A stretch of 43,620 nt of DNA, taken from positions 1 through 43,620 of the forward strand of contig JAICJR010000005.1 of assembly GCA_025928345.1 (NCBI GenBank), written 5' to 3'. Position numbers and translations under genes: made by a program. This DNA comes from Thermoleophilaceae bacterium (lineage in GTDB: Bacteria; Actinomycetota; Thermoleophilia; Solirubrobacterales; Thermoleophilaceae). The notes beneath the pieces are model-generated. The model did not search any database. It was not told the origin of the DNA and saw only the letters and a program-made list of their open reading frames with translations. This document shows, one piece after another, positions 1 to 8,326 of the stretch; position 1 is the first letter of the stretch; every line of letters starts with the position of its first letter.

Positions 1-2485
1 ACGGCGCGGCGTCGCGCTCGTCCCGCAGTCGCGACAGCTCCGCCTCGGCCAGCGCGTACTCCGGTTCGATACCGGCAAGGCTCTCGTTGGGAGCGTGCGC
101 TCGGAACCGTTCGAGCAGCACGGTGGCTGCCGACTCGGCAGCCTCCACGTCCTGCTGCCGCCCGAGCGCTCGCGCCCGTTCCGCACGATCGGCGTGTGCG
201 CGGATCGCGTGCAGGAAGAGCGCCCGCGTGAAGCTGACGAGCTCGGAATCTCCGTAGGCGTCGAGCGCAGGCCGCAGGGCATCGAGGGCCTCGTCGAGGT
301 TGCCCTGCCATAGCGCCGTCGATGCGAGGGCCGCGTGGTTCGGCGCACCCCACATCGGGCCGCTCTGATGATGGCTCATCTCCATGCTGCGGGCCACGTG
401 CTCAGCCGCCTGCTCGAAGTCGCCCCGCTCGGCCGCGATCTGTCCGAGCGCGGTGTGGGCCGAGGCGGTGTTCAGCCCCTCTTGCGAGAAGTCGACGATG
501 TCCGTCGCGCGCTCCGTGGCCCTGTCCCACTCACCGAGCAGCCAGAGGCGCCCCGCCAGGTCTGCGGCGAGGAAGTCGCCCCATACCCTGCCGGCGCCCA
601 GATCCTGTGCTCGCAGCACGCCCTCCTCGGCCACCGCGATCGACTCCTCGAGCTGACCGGCGTCCTCGAGCATCTGCGCCTCGTTCACGTAGCTCCGCCC
701 GATCTGCTCGACGGCTCCGATCTCCTCGGCTATCGCGCGGCCCTGGCGGAGGTCCGCTCTCACCTCCTCGGGGTCCACTGCGCCCAGGTCGCAGATGCCG
801 CGCGTGATCAGCGCGCTTGCCTCGATCCGTCTCGCGCCGACCTCGCGGGCGAGCTCCAGTGCCTGGGTCGCACGGTCGCGCGCTTCGGTCAGGTAGCCGG
901 TGAGCATGAGCACCCGCGCGTGTTCCCCCAGCACCTCCGCCCGCTCCACCGACGGCTGCTCCGGCACTAGCTCGATCGCGACCTCGAAGCTCCGCCGCGC
1001 TTCCTCTCCCTGGCCGTCGAGCCACAGACAGCGAGCGAGCCTGGCGTGGCCGAGGCCGGCCCTCACGGCGTCGGTCTCGCGGTCGGCCCGGGTGATGATC
1101 TGACGCGCCAGCACGATCGCCCGGCGATTGTCGCCCGCGTTGTAGGCGGCATTGGCGGCACGCGCGGTCACGTCGAGGGCGTTCACGGCCTCGGCCTGAT
1201 CGGGCGGCACGCGGTCGAGCAGCTCGAGCGCTCGTTCCAGGTGGCGCTGCGTCTCGGCGTACGCATGCACGTCCTCCGCCTGCGCCGCCGCGTCAAGCGA
1301 GGCGTCGAGCGCCGGGCCCAGGCGGCCCGCCGCGTACCAGTGCAGCGCCAGCTCCGCGGCCACCTCGCCCGAGCCGGCCAGTTGCGCGTCCTCGGCGAGC
1401 GCCTCGCCGAGCGCGGCGTGTAGCGCGGCCCGCTCGCCCGGCAACAGGTCCGCGTACACGGCCTCACGCAGCAGCTCGTGACGGAACGTGTAGGCCGTGC
1501 CGTCGTCGGTGGGAACGAGGATGCGCTGGGTGGCGGTCTCGCGCACGGCGTCGCGCAGCTCGCTCTCTTCGAGATCGCTCACCGAGGCGAGCAGGGGATG
1601 CTCAACCGGGCGGCCCACCGCCGCAGCCACCTGGAGCGTGCGCCGAGCCGGCTCCGACAGCCGCTCGACCCTGCCGAGGAGCGCATCGATCAGCGACTCC
1701 GGCAGGACGCCCTCGTCGGCCGCGGCCAGTAGCTCTTCGGCGAAGAACGGGTTGCCCTCCGAGCGCTCCAGCAGGCGCTTCACGAGCCGTGGCTCAGGCT
1801 CTTCGCCCAGGATGCCCGCAAGCTGCTCTCGCAGCTCGGCCTGGTCGAATGGCGCCAGCGTGATCCGCTCCGCGCGGCCGCTGCGCTCGAGCTCGGACAC
1901 GAACGGGTGCAGTGGATGGCGGCGATGCACCTCGTCGGTCCGGTAGCTCGACACGAAGAGCACACGCTCGCTCCGCGAATTGCGGATGAGGAACGCGAGC
2001 AGGTCGCGCGTGGAGCGGTCGGCCCAGTGCAGGTCTTCCACCACGAGCGCAACGGGCTGCTCGGTGGCGGAGGCCGCGATCAGGCGGTGCACCGCCTCGA
2101 ACAGCTGGCCCTGTACGAACTCCATCGGCGGCTCCGTCGCCGCCGGATCGGTGAGCTCAGGCCAGAGCCGCGCCAGGACCGCGCGTGCGGCGGGGTAGAG
2201 CGAATCGAGCGGCTGGCGCGCCAGCGGGCGCAGCGCGGCCACGATCGGCCCGTACGGCAGCTCACCCTCCGCCAGCTCCAGACACTCGCCGACGAGAACC
2301 TGCGTGCCGGCCGCCCGGGCGCGCTGCTCGAACTCGGCCACCAGGCGGCTCTTCCCCATGCCGGCGTCGCCGCCCACGAGTACTGCAGCCGACCGGCCGT
2401 CCGACGCGCGCGCGAGTGCGGCATCGAGCACGGCAAGCTCTGCCGCGCGCCCAACGAAGCGCGGGCTTGAGACGCGAACGGGCAC
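1..2485 (-). CDS. AAA-ATPase/TPR transcriptional regulator (LuxR/LAL type), C-terminus outside window
   Basis: The frame is open from a GTG at 2485 to the window edge (828 codons), so the C-terminus is missing. The N-terminus has the usual start of this family (SPRFVGRAAEL at about residues 7-17). Walker A GGDAGMGKS is at about 38-46 and a Walker B-like ALVVEDLHWAD at about 146-156. The rest is helical and Ala/Leu/Glu-rich, as in the TPR-like sensor arrays of MalT/LAL regulators. A C-terminal LuxR helix-turn-helix is expected beyond position 1 but cannot be seen; without it the gene could be an AAA signalling ATPase of another type. No ligand can be inferred. An ATG 11 bases upstream (2496) is out of frame with the conserved product. 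Confidence 0.8.
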   Translation of the reverse strand, partial: MPVRVSSPRFVGRAAELAVLDAALARASDGRSAAVLVGGDAGMGKSRLVAEFEQRARAAGTQVLVGECLELAEGELPYGPIVAALRPLARQPLDSLYPAARAVLARLWPELTDPAATEPPMEFVQGQLFEAVHRLIAASATEQPVALVVEDLHWADRSTRDLLAFLIRNSRSERVLFVSSYRTDEVHRRHPLHPFVSELERSGRAERITLAPFDQAELREQLAGILGEEPEPRLVKRLLERSEGNPFFAEELLAAADEGVLPESLIDALLGRVERLSEPARRTLQVAAAVGRPVEHPLLASVSDLEESELRDAVRETATQRILVPTDDGTAYTFRHELLREAVYADLLPGERAALHAALGEALAEDAQLAGSGEVAAELALHWYAAGRLGPALDASLDAAAQAEDVHAYAETQRHLERALELLDRVPPDQAEAVNALDVTARAANAAYNAGDNRRAIVLARQIITRADRETDAVRAGLGHARLARCLWLDGQGEEARRSFEVAIELVPEQPSVERAEVLGEHARVLMLTGYLTEARDRATQALELAREVGARRIEASALITRGICDLGAVDPEEVRADLRQGRAIAEEIGAVEQIGRSYVNEAQMLEDAGQLEESIAVAEEGVLRAQDLGAGRVWGDFLAADLAGRLWLLGEWDRATERATDIVDFSQEGLNTASAHTALGQIAAERGDFEQAAEHVARSMEMSHHQSGPMWGAPNHAALASTALWQGNLDEALDALRPALDAYGDSELVSFTRALFLHAIRAHADRAERARALGRQQDVEAAESAATVLLERFRAHAPNESLAGIEPEYALAEAELSRLRDERDAAP

Positions 2486-2498
2486 GTCGCCATTATGT

Positions 2499-2544
2499 GG
2501 CGCGTGCCCTGATTCGCCCACCGCGGTCGAATCGGGCACGCGCC
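2499..2544 (-). terminator. Strong stem-loop between two minus-strand genes
   Basis: Arms GGCGCGTGCCC (2499-2509) and GGGCACGCGCC (2534-2544) are perfect complements. After a single unpaired base the stem continues with GATTCG (2511-2516) against CGAATC (2528-2533), leaving an 11-base loop. It lies 40 bases downstream of the beta-helix gene and just upstream of the AAA regulator, so it probably terminates the former. No U-tract follows, which is common in high-GC genomes. A role in the leader of the regulator is the alternative. Confidence 0.6.
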
Positions 2545-2583
2545 GGACCCCCCGAAGGCCCGGCGCCAGCCCGACTTCGCCCC

Positions 2584-4023
2584 TCACCCCCGCTTCACGC
2601 GCACCCGGGTGTGGGTGGCGAAGGAGTGGCCGCCGGCGTCGCGCGCCCGCGCGGTGACCTTGAAGCGGCGCACCTTGCGCAGCTTGCGCCGCACGGTGAC
2701 CGACACCAGCTTCGACCGGCCCGGCTTGAGCCTGAAGGCGGCCTGGCCCGCCCGGGCGCTGTGGGCCCCGGACCCGAGGGTCAGCGTGCCCTTGCAGTAG
2801 CGCTTCGCCTGGCGCGGGCAGCTCACCCGGACGCGCAGCCTGCCGTGCCGAAGACGCAGGCTGCCGCCATGGAGGCGCACGCCGCGGAAGGCGTCCGCTA
2901 GCCGCGAGTCCCGGCCGCCCGTGGAGCCGGAGCCGGGCTGCTGCGGCTGCGCCGGCGGCTGGCTCGGCTGGACCGGCGGCTGCTGGGGCTGCGTGGCGGG
3001 GACCCACTCGTCGGCGCCGATGTCGGGGGCGGAGCCAAGGTTCCGGGCGTCGCCGTCGATGTCAGCGGGGCCCAGGTTCGCACTTGCCACGCCGGCGTCC
3101 CTCGTTGGTGAGCTCTCGAGCTGGTGGAAGTCGCCGTGGGCGGCGTCAACGAACTGCGGCTCGGCGGTCTGGTTGCCGTTCGTGCCCTCCGGCGTGATGT
3201 AGCCGGGCCCGGCGCGGTAGTTCGAATGCGAGGCGTCCACGTAGAACTCGACGTTGCCGTAGCCGCCCAGGGACGTGTCCCATGCGCCGCCCTTCAGGAT
3301 CGAGTTCTCCATCTGCACCTGGATGTCGCACGTCTGCGGGGCCCAGCAGCCACCGTAGACCTGGAGCCCGAAGGCGTTGCCGGAGGCGACCGCTGTCACG
3401 TTCTCGAGGCTCAGGTGCACGGTGCCAACCGAGAACGACTGCGTAGCGTAGATCGCCGCCGTCGCCGGCGTGTTGGGCGCCCATGCCACGGTGTCGCGGA
3501 TCAGGGCGTCCCCCTCGGTGCGGATGCCGATGCCGTCGTCGCCCTCGGCGATCACGTCCTCGACGGTCTCGCGCTCCGAGCCAGGGGGGTTGGAGATCGT
3601 CAGCGCGGCGGTCCCCGAGTAGCCGCCGGACTCGACCACGCGCACGTGAGAGAAGCTTCCCTCCGGGGCACTGACCACGACGGCGGGTGATTTGCTGCAG
3701 AAGTCGTCCGTGCAGCCGCTGTGGTCGTTGAGGATGGTGGGGCGAGGCTCACCGGCCTGGCCATGCACGTTGAGCTGCCACGGTATGTCGATCGTCACGC
3801 CGCTCGTGTACGTGCCGGGCGCGAGGACCACCTCGCCGCCGGGCGGCGCCTCGCTGATCGCCCGCTGCAGCCCGCAGGGCTGAGCCGGGTCGGAGCAGCC
3901 GGCGGTGTCCGAGCCGGTGGGGCTCGCGTAGGTGGTCGTCGCCTGCGCCCATGCGGGCGATGTGGCGAACAGCGCGATTCCTGCGGCCACAACCGTCGCG
4001 GTGAGGGTGGATTTGGAGATCAT
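2584..4023 (-). CDS. Secreted right-handed beta-helix / choice-of-anchor Q-like protein
   Basis: This 479-residue protein starts with a clear Sec signal peptide (basic MISK, hydrophobic core, SPAWAQA cleavage region near residue 27). Residues of about 30-340 have the small-residue, Asn/Gly/Val-rich pattern of parallel beta-helix proteins and end in DIGADE, a sequence common at the end of choice-of-anchor Q proteins. A Pro/Gln linker (about 345-370) leads to a basic C-terminal domain of about 100 residues, rich in Arg, Lys and Val, possibly an immunoglobulin-like or wall-binding module. The family includes polysaccharide lyases and adhesins, but no catalytic residues can be assigned. It is divergent from the histidine kinase at 4192 and probably extracellular. 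Confidence 0.8.
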   Translation of the reverse strand: MISKSTLTATVVAAGIALFATSPAWAQATTTYASPTGSDTAGCSDPAQPCGLQRAISEAPPGGEVVLAPGTYTSGVTIDIPWQLNVHGQAGEPRPTILNDHSGCTDDFCSKSPAVVVSAPEGSFSHVRVVESGGYSGTAALTISNPPGSERETVEDVIAEGDDGIGIRTEGDALIRDTVAWAPNTPATAAIYATQSFSVGTVHLSLENVTAVASGNAFGLQVYGGCWAPQTCDIQVQMENSILKGGAWDTSLGGYGNVEFYVDASHSNYRAGPGYITPEGTNGNQTAEPQFVDAAHGDFHQLESSPTRDAGVASANLGPADIDGDARNLGSAPDIGADEWVPATQPQQPPVQPSQPPAQPQQPGSGSTGGRDSRLADAFRGVRLHGGSLRLRHGRLRVRVSCPRQAKRYCKGTLTLGSGAHSARAGQAAFRLKPGRSKLVSVTVRRKLRKVRRFKVTARARDAGGHSFATHTRVRVKRG

Positions 4024-4092
4024 GTCGGGGCTCCTTGGTACGGATCGGGGTACGCGGCCAAGCTATGGCTAAGGCCGGGAGCTCCACATCGG

Positions 4093-4138
4093 GTAAGCGC
4101 GCGCACTTACGCCTTACATTTCGGCCGTAAGTCCTTAC
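4093..4138. promoter_or_regulatory. Cluster of five GTAAG/CTTAC pentamers in a divergent promoter region
   Basis: Within 46 bases there are GTAAG (4093), CTTAC (4106), CTTAC (4113), GTAAG (4127) and CTTAC (4134), which form alternating inverted pairs. The cluster sits in the 168-base gap between the divergent beta-helix gene and the histidine kinase. It could be a multi-site operator, for example for a response regulator. This is inferred from pattern and position only. Confidence 0.4.
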
Positions 4139-4191
4139 CCAGGCGGCTCAGCACTTGACCTGCTCTCCGAGGAAAGCCAGACTCGGCGGGC

Positions 4192-6231
4192 TTGGAGCTG
4201 CGCGACCGGGATAGCGGCGGGATTGCCGACGATGTTCTCGCGGCGGTATTGCAGACCGTGGCCCAGCCAGTCTGGGTTGTGGACTCCGAGGGACTCATCC
4301 AGTTCGCCAACCCGGCGGCGGTCGCTGCCCTGGCCTATGGCAGCGCCGACGAGCTGCTCGGCCGCCACAGTCACGAGACCATTCACTACCGGCACCCGGA
4401 CGGCACGCCCTATCCCGCCTCCGAATGCCCGATGCTGCTGCCGCGGACGACTGGTGAGCGCGTGGCGCGCGACCTCGACTGGTTCTTCCGCCGCGACGGA
4501 TCGATGTTCCCGGTGTCGTACGTCTCAGTGCCCATCGAGTTCCCGGGCGGTCGCGGCGCGGTGGTTGCGTTCACGGACATCGAGCAGCAACGACGCGGCG
4601 AACAAGCCCTGCTGGAGCGGGAAGCTCAGCTCGCCGAGCAACAGGCCGCTCTTCGCCGCGTCGCGGGCGTGGTCGCCCAGGGGGCGTCGCCCACCGAAGT
4701 CTTCGCGGCGGTCGCGCGTGAGGTCGCGTACGTCCTCGAACTACCTCTTGTCGAGATGTGCCGGTACGAGCCCGACGACACGGCGACGGTAATCGCGGCG
4801 ACGGGCGAGCACCCGTTCCAGATCGGCACGTCGTGGCCGCTCGATGGCGCCAGCCTCACAGCACAGGTATGGCGGACGGGCGAGCCCGTGCGGATCGACG
4901 ACTACGCCGAGGTGGAGGGAACAATCGGCGAAGCAGCTCGCAAGGCGGGAGTTCACGCGGGTGTGGGAGCGCCGGTGGTCGTCGACGGGCGGCTGTGGGG
5001 GGTCATCTGCGCTGGTGGCGATGGTCGCGTGCCGCTTCCCCAGGGAGCCGAGACTCGCCTGGCGGCTTTTACCCAGCTCGTGGCCACCGCTGTGGCGAAC
5101 ACACAGATGCAGGGGGATCTGGAGCGGCTGGCGGACGAGCAGGCTGCGCTACGACGGGTGGCGACATTCGTCGCCCAGGGTGCGGAGCCGCGCGCCGTAT
5201 TCGACGCGGTGTGCGCGGAGACGGGCCGGCTGCTGGACGCGACGACGGTCAACCTGGCCCATTTCGACCCCGAGGGGATCAACGTCACGATCGCGGGATG
5301 GAGCCTGCGCGAGGTCCACGTACCCACCGGCACGCGTCTTCCACTCGACGGCGATTCGGTCAACGTCCGGGTGCGTGACACGGGCGCGCCCGCACGGTTC
5401 GACTCGTACGAGACTGCGAGCGGCGAACTGGGCGCTGCTCTCCGGAACCTAGGCATCCGCTCGGAGGTTGGGGCGCCGGTCGTGGTCGAGGGTGCGGTTT
5501 GGGGCGCGCTGATCGCCGGGACGGACGAAGCGGAACCACTTCCGCCCCGCACCGAGTTGAGACTGGCCAACTTCGCGGAGCTGATCGCCACCGCGGTCTC
5601 CAACGCGATGGCGCGTTCGGAGCTCGTGGCGTCGCGAGCCCGAATTGCGCAGGCCGCCGACGAGCAACGGCGGCGCATCGTCCGTGACCTCCACGACGGC
5701 GCACAGCAGCGCCTGGTGAACACGGTCATGACGCTGCAGTTGGCGCAGAGCCGGCCGAACCTGGATCCCGACGTGGCAGAGCTGATCGGCGAGAGCCTAC
5801 GATCCGCGCAGTCCGGGATCGAGGAGCTTCGCGAACTCGCGCACGGCCTCCACCCGGCGATCCTGACCAACCGCGGCCTCGCTGCGGCGGCAGAAGCACT
5901 GGCGCTCCGGGCAGCGATCCCAGTCGAGCTCGATATTCCGGACGCCCGCTATCCGCCCTCGGTGGAGTCCGCCGCCTACTTCGTGGTGGCAGAGGCGCTG
6001 ACGAACGTGGCCAAGTACGCAGAGGCGACCGTCGTACGGATCAGCGCGGAAGAGGCCGACGGGAAGCTTTGCGTGAGCGTGCAAGACGATGGCGCAGGTG
6101 GCGCGAGCCCATCTCCCGGCAGCGGGCTGTCAGGTCTCGACGACCGCGTCACGGCACTGAACGGAGCGTTCAGCGTCCATAGCCCAGCGGGTGGTGGTAC
6201 CCGCGTGCGGGCTGAAATTCCCTTGGGTTAA
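4192..6231 (+). CDS. PAS-GAF-GAF sensor histidine kinase (HisKA_3 / NarX-DesK type)
   Basis: The protein has 679 residues and no membrane segments, so it is a cytosolic sensor. Visible parts in order: a PAS domain (about 15-130, with WVVDSEGLIQFANPAA), two GAF domains (about 150-300 and 315-465) joined by similar QAALRRVA linkers, a HisKA_3 dimerisation domain with the phosphorylated His501 in RDLHDGAQQRL, and a HATPase with N-box EALTNVAKYAEA and G-box GSGLSGLDDRV. The two GAF domains resemble each other, suggesting internal duplication. The TTG at 4192 is the first usable start; its ribosome site is weak and the true start could be slightly downstream. A receiver-only protein follows at 6272, and a NarL-type regulator at 7509-8171 is a plausible partner. 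Confidence 0.9.
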   Translation: MELRDRDSGGIADDVLAAVLQTVAQPVWVVDSEGLIQFANPAAVAALAYGSADELLGRHSHETIHYRHPDGTPYPASECPMLLPRTTGERVARDLDWFFRRDGSMFPVSYVSVPIEFPGGRGAVVAFTDIEQQRRGEQALLEREAQLAEQQAALRRVAGVVAQGASPTEVFAAVAREVAYVLELPLVEMCRYEPDDTATVIAATGEHPFQIGTSWPLDGASLTAQVWRTGEPVRIDDYAEVEGTIGEAARKAGVHAGVGAPVVVDGRLWGVICAGGDGRVPLPQGAETRLAAFTQLVATAVANTQMQGDLERLADEQAALRRVATFVAQGAEPRAVFDAVCAETGRLLDATTVNLAHFDPEGINVTIAGWSLREVHVPTGTRLPLDGDSVNVRVRDTGAPARFDSYETASGELGAALRNLGIRSEVGAPVVVEGAVWGALIAGTDEAEPLPPRTELRLANFAELIATAVSNAMARSELVASRARIAQAADEQRRRIVRDLHDGAQQRLVNTVMTLQLAQSRPNLDPDVAELIGESLRSAQSGIEELRELAHGLHPAILTNRGLAAAAEALALRAAIPVELDIPDARYPPSVESAAYFVVAEALTNVAKYAEATVVRISAEEADGKLCVSVQDDGAGGASPSPGSGLSGLDDRVTALNGAFSVHSPAGGGTRVRAEIPLG

Positions 6232-6271
6232 CCCCATTGTCGACTTACGGAGCGCGGTCGACACTCGGTGC

Positions 6272-6598
6272 ATGGGCCGTCATGTCCTGATCGTCGACGA
6301 CGACCGCGACTTCCGCCGGACAGCCGGCATGCTGCTCGCCGGGCGGGGCTACCACGTGGTCGGGCAGGTCGGCACCGTGGCAGCGGCCAGGCTAGCGCTC
6401 GATGAACTGCGGCCCGACGCGCTGCTTCTGGACGTCAACCTGCCCGATGGCGACGGCATCTCGCTCGCCGAGGAGCTCGAGGGCTCACACCCCGGTCTGC
6501 GCGTGCTGCTTACGTCGAACGACGCGACCCTCGAGCGCCGTCAGTACGTAGCGAAGACGGATCTGGTCGCCACCGATCTCGTGCCGTACCTCGGGTAG
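6272..6598 (+). CDS. Receiver-only response regulator
   Basis: The 108-residue product is a lone REC domain: the acidic pair in LIVDDDRD, the phosphoacceptor Asp in LLLDVNLPDGDG, the Ser/Thr position in LLTSND and the Lys in VAKTDL are all present. There is no DNA-binding domain. The ATG at 6272 is preferred because the in-frame upstream extension has no REC similarity and overlaps the kinase gene. It lies 40 bases behind the kinase in the same direction, so it may be a phosphate sink or single-domain partner for that kinase. Confidence 0.85.
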   Translation: MGRHVLIVDDDRDFRRTAGMLLAGRGYHVVGQVGTVAAARLALDELRPDALLLDVNLPDGDGISLAEELEGSHPGLRVLLTSNDATLERRQYVAKTDLVATDLVPYLG

Positions 6599-6603
6599 GC
6601 GTT

Positions 6604-7501
6604 TCAGGCGGTGAGTGAGCGACCGGCGGAACCGAACAGCTCGCAGGCGGCGGCCACGCGCTCCGCCATCGCGGCTTCGCCCCGCTTGCCCCAGACGCGC
6701 GGGTCGTATGCCTTCTTGTCCCCGATGCCGCCGTCGACCTTGAGCACGCCGGAGTAGTGCACGAGCACGTGGTCGGCGATCGCCCGCGTGAGCGCGTACT
6801 GCGTGTCGGAGTCGAGGTTGATCTTCACCACGCCGTGGGAGATCGCCGCACGGATGTCATCGTCGCTCGATCCGCTGCTGCCGTGAAAGACGTACTGGAA
6901 GCGCGCTCCTGGATGGGCCCGGGCGAGGGCCTCCTGGCCGTCGCGGAGGATCTCGGGACGAAGCTCGACCTGGCCCGGCGCGTAGACGCCGTGGACGTTG
7001 CCGAAGGTCGCCGCGAGCAGGTAGCGGCCCCGCTCCCCGGTGCCGAGCGCGTCGGCCACGCGCAGGAGGTCCTCGGTGGTGGTGTAGAGGCGCTCGACCG
7101 CCACACCAACCGCGCTGACGGCGTCCTCCTCCCCACCTACCACTCCGCACTCGAGCTCGAGCACCACTCCGGCGGCCGCGCACTCGTCAAGCAACTCTGA
7201 TGAGAGGCGAAGGTTCTCCTCCGGTGTGCAGCGCGATGGTCACGGCGTAGCCGTCAGCCACCTCGTGGGCGAAGGCTGCGAGCGCACGGGCACCGCGCGC
7301 CGCGTCGCCGGACGCGCCCGCGAGGTACTGGCCGGCGCCGGTGGTGACCTCGACGATTCCGTCCGAGCCTGCCTCGGCGAACCCGCGAATAGCGCCGTTG
7401 AGGGTCTGCGAAGACGTGACGTTGATGGCCGGGTAGGCGTACCCGTTCGCGGCCGCGGCGTCGAGCATCGCGACGTACTGCTCGCTGGTGGGGAATCCCA
7501 T
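6604..7501 (-). pseudogene. fba: Class II fructose-bisphosphate aldolase, disrupted by an internal frameshifting deletion
   Basis: The N-terminal part (ATG at 7501, AYPAINVTSSQTLNGAIRGF) reads to ALHT near 7222 and then stops out of frame at 7187. The family sequence resumes in another frame as EENLRLSSELLDECAAAG and runs to the normal C-terminus at 6604, with GNVHGVY, FHGSSGS and KINLDSDTQYA. Against the family the stretch between ALHT and EENL (about 43 residues) is absent. It carries the catalytic Asp and first zinc-ligand His of the DHC motif and the MWDGS motif. The reading frame is also lost, so no active aldolase can be made from this copy. An assembly error is the main alternative to a real deletion. 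It lies 7 bases downstream of the response regulator at 7509. Confidence 0.8.
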
Positions 7502-7508
7502 CGGGCGG

Positions 7509-8171
7509 TCAGCCCTCGAGGTAGCGGAGCACCGCGAGCACGCGCCGATGCTGCTCCGATGATTGCTGCAGTCCCAGCTTGCCGAAGATGCTGGTCACGT
7601 GGCGCTCGACGGCGGCCACCGTGACGATGAGCTCGTCGGCGATCCCGCTGTTGGAGCGACCCTCGGCCATCAGCGAGAGCACCTCTCGCTCGCGCGGCGT
7701 CAGGCCGTCCAGCGGACTGTCCTGCCGCATGCGCCCGACCAGCAGCGCCACCACGTCCGGATCTAGCACTGAGCCGCCGCCGGCCACACGTTCCACCGCT
7801 TCAGTGAACGCAGCGATATCGCCCACCTTCTCCTTGAGCAGGTAGCCAACGCCCTCCGCACGCTCACCGACCAGGTCGAGCGCGTACCGGGACTCCAGGA
7901 ACTGAGACAGCACCAGGACGCCCACATCCGGGTGCACCTCCCTGATCTCGAGGGCAGCCCGGACCCCGTCATCAGTGCGGTCCGGGGGCATCTGGATGTC
8001 GGTTACGACCACGTCAGGGTGGTGCGCGTGAGTCTTGCGGACCAGATCAGGGGCGTCGCCCGCCGTGCCCACGACTTCGAATCCCGCTCGCTCCAGCACG
8101 CGCACGATCCCTTCGCGCACGAGCGGCTGATCCTCACCGACCACCACCCGGATCGGGGCCGCCTGCGTCAC
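7509..8171 (-). CDS. NarL/FixJ-family response regulator
   Basis: The 220-residue product has an N-terminal REC domain (VVVGEDQPLVREG, phosphoacceptor in DVVVTDIQMPP, conserved Lys in YLLKEKVGD) and a C-terminal LuxR helix-turn-helix (LTPREREVLSLMAEG through VERHVTSIFGKLGL). GTG at 8171 is the start. No kinase is adjacent in the same operon; the orphan HisKA_3 kinase at 4192-6231 is the nearest candidate partner. It is divergent from the MMPL transporter at 8327, with an inverted-repeat-rich gap between them, so the transporter is a possible target. Confidence 0.93.
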   Translation of the reverse strand: MTQAAPIRVVVGEDQPLVREGIVRVLERAGFEVVGTAGDAPDLVRKTHAHHPDVVVTDIQMPPDRTDDGVRAALEIREVHPDVGVLVLSQFLESRYALDLVGERAEGVGYLLKEKVGDIAAFTEAVERVAGGGSVLDPDVVALLVGRMRQDSPLDGLTPREREVLSLMAEGRSNSGIADELIVTVAAVERHVTSIFGKLGLQQSSEQHRRVLAVLRYLEG

Positions 8172-8230
8172 GAGCCAAGGCTATGGGATAGGGCGTTCCT
8201 GCGCGCGTTGTGGGGAAAGCCCTAGGGCAG

Positions 8231-8302
8231 GTTGGTGGGTCTTCCCAACGGACGCCCTTGAGAGCGCTCAATGGGAAGCGGCTTCCGAGAGCGCGACTCT
8301 CG
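8231..8302. promoter_or_regulatory. Array of four short inverted repeats upstream of the MMPL transporter
   Basis: Four consecutive inverted repeats are visible: GTTGG/CCAAC (8231-8249), TTGAG/CTCAA (8258-8271), GGAAGC-G-GCTTCC (8274-8286) and CGAGAG/CTCTCG (8286-8302). They end 24 bases before the transporter ATG. GGAAGC-G-GCTTCC is a near-perfect dyad of operator size. The array could hold repressor operators or leader RNA hairpins; which one cannot be decided from sequence. Confidence 0.45.
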
Positions 8303-8326
8303 AGACACCAACCGAGAGGGGGCACA

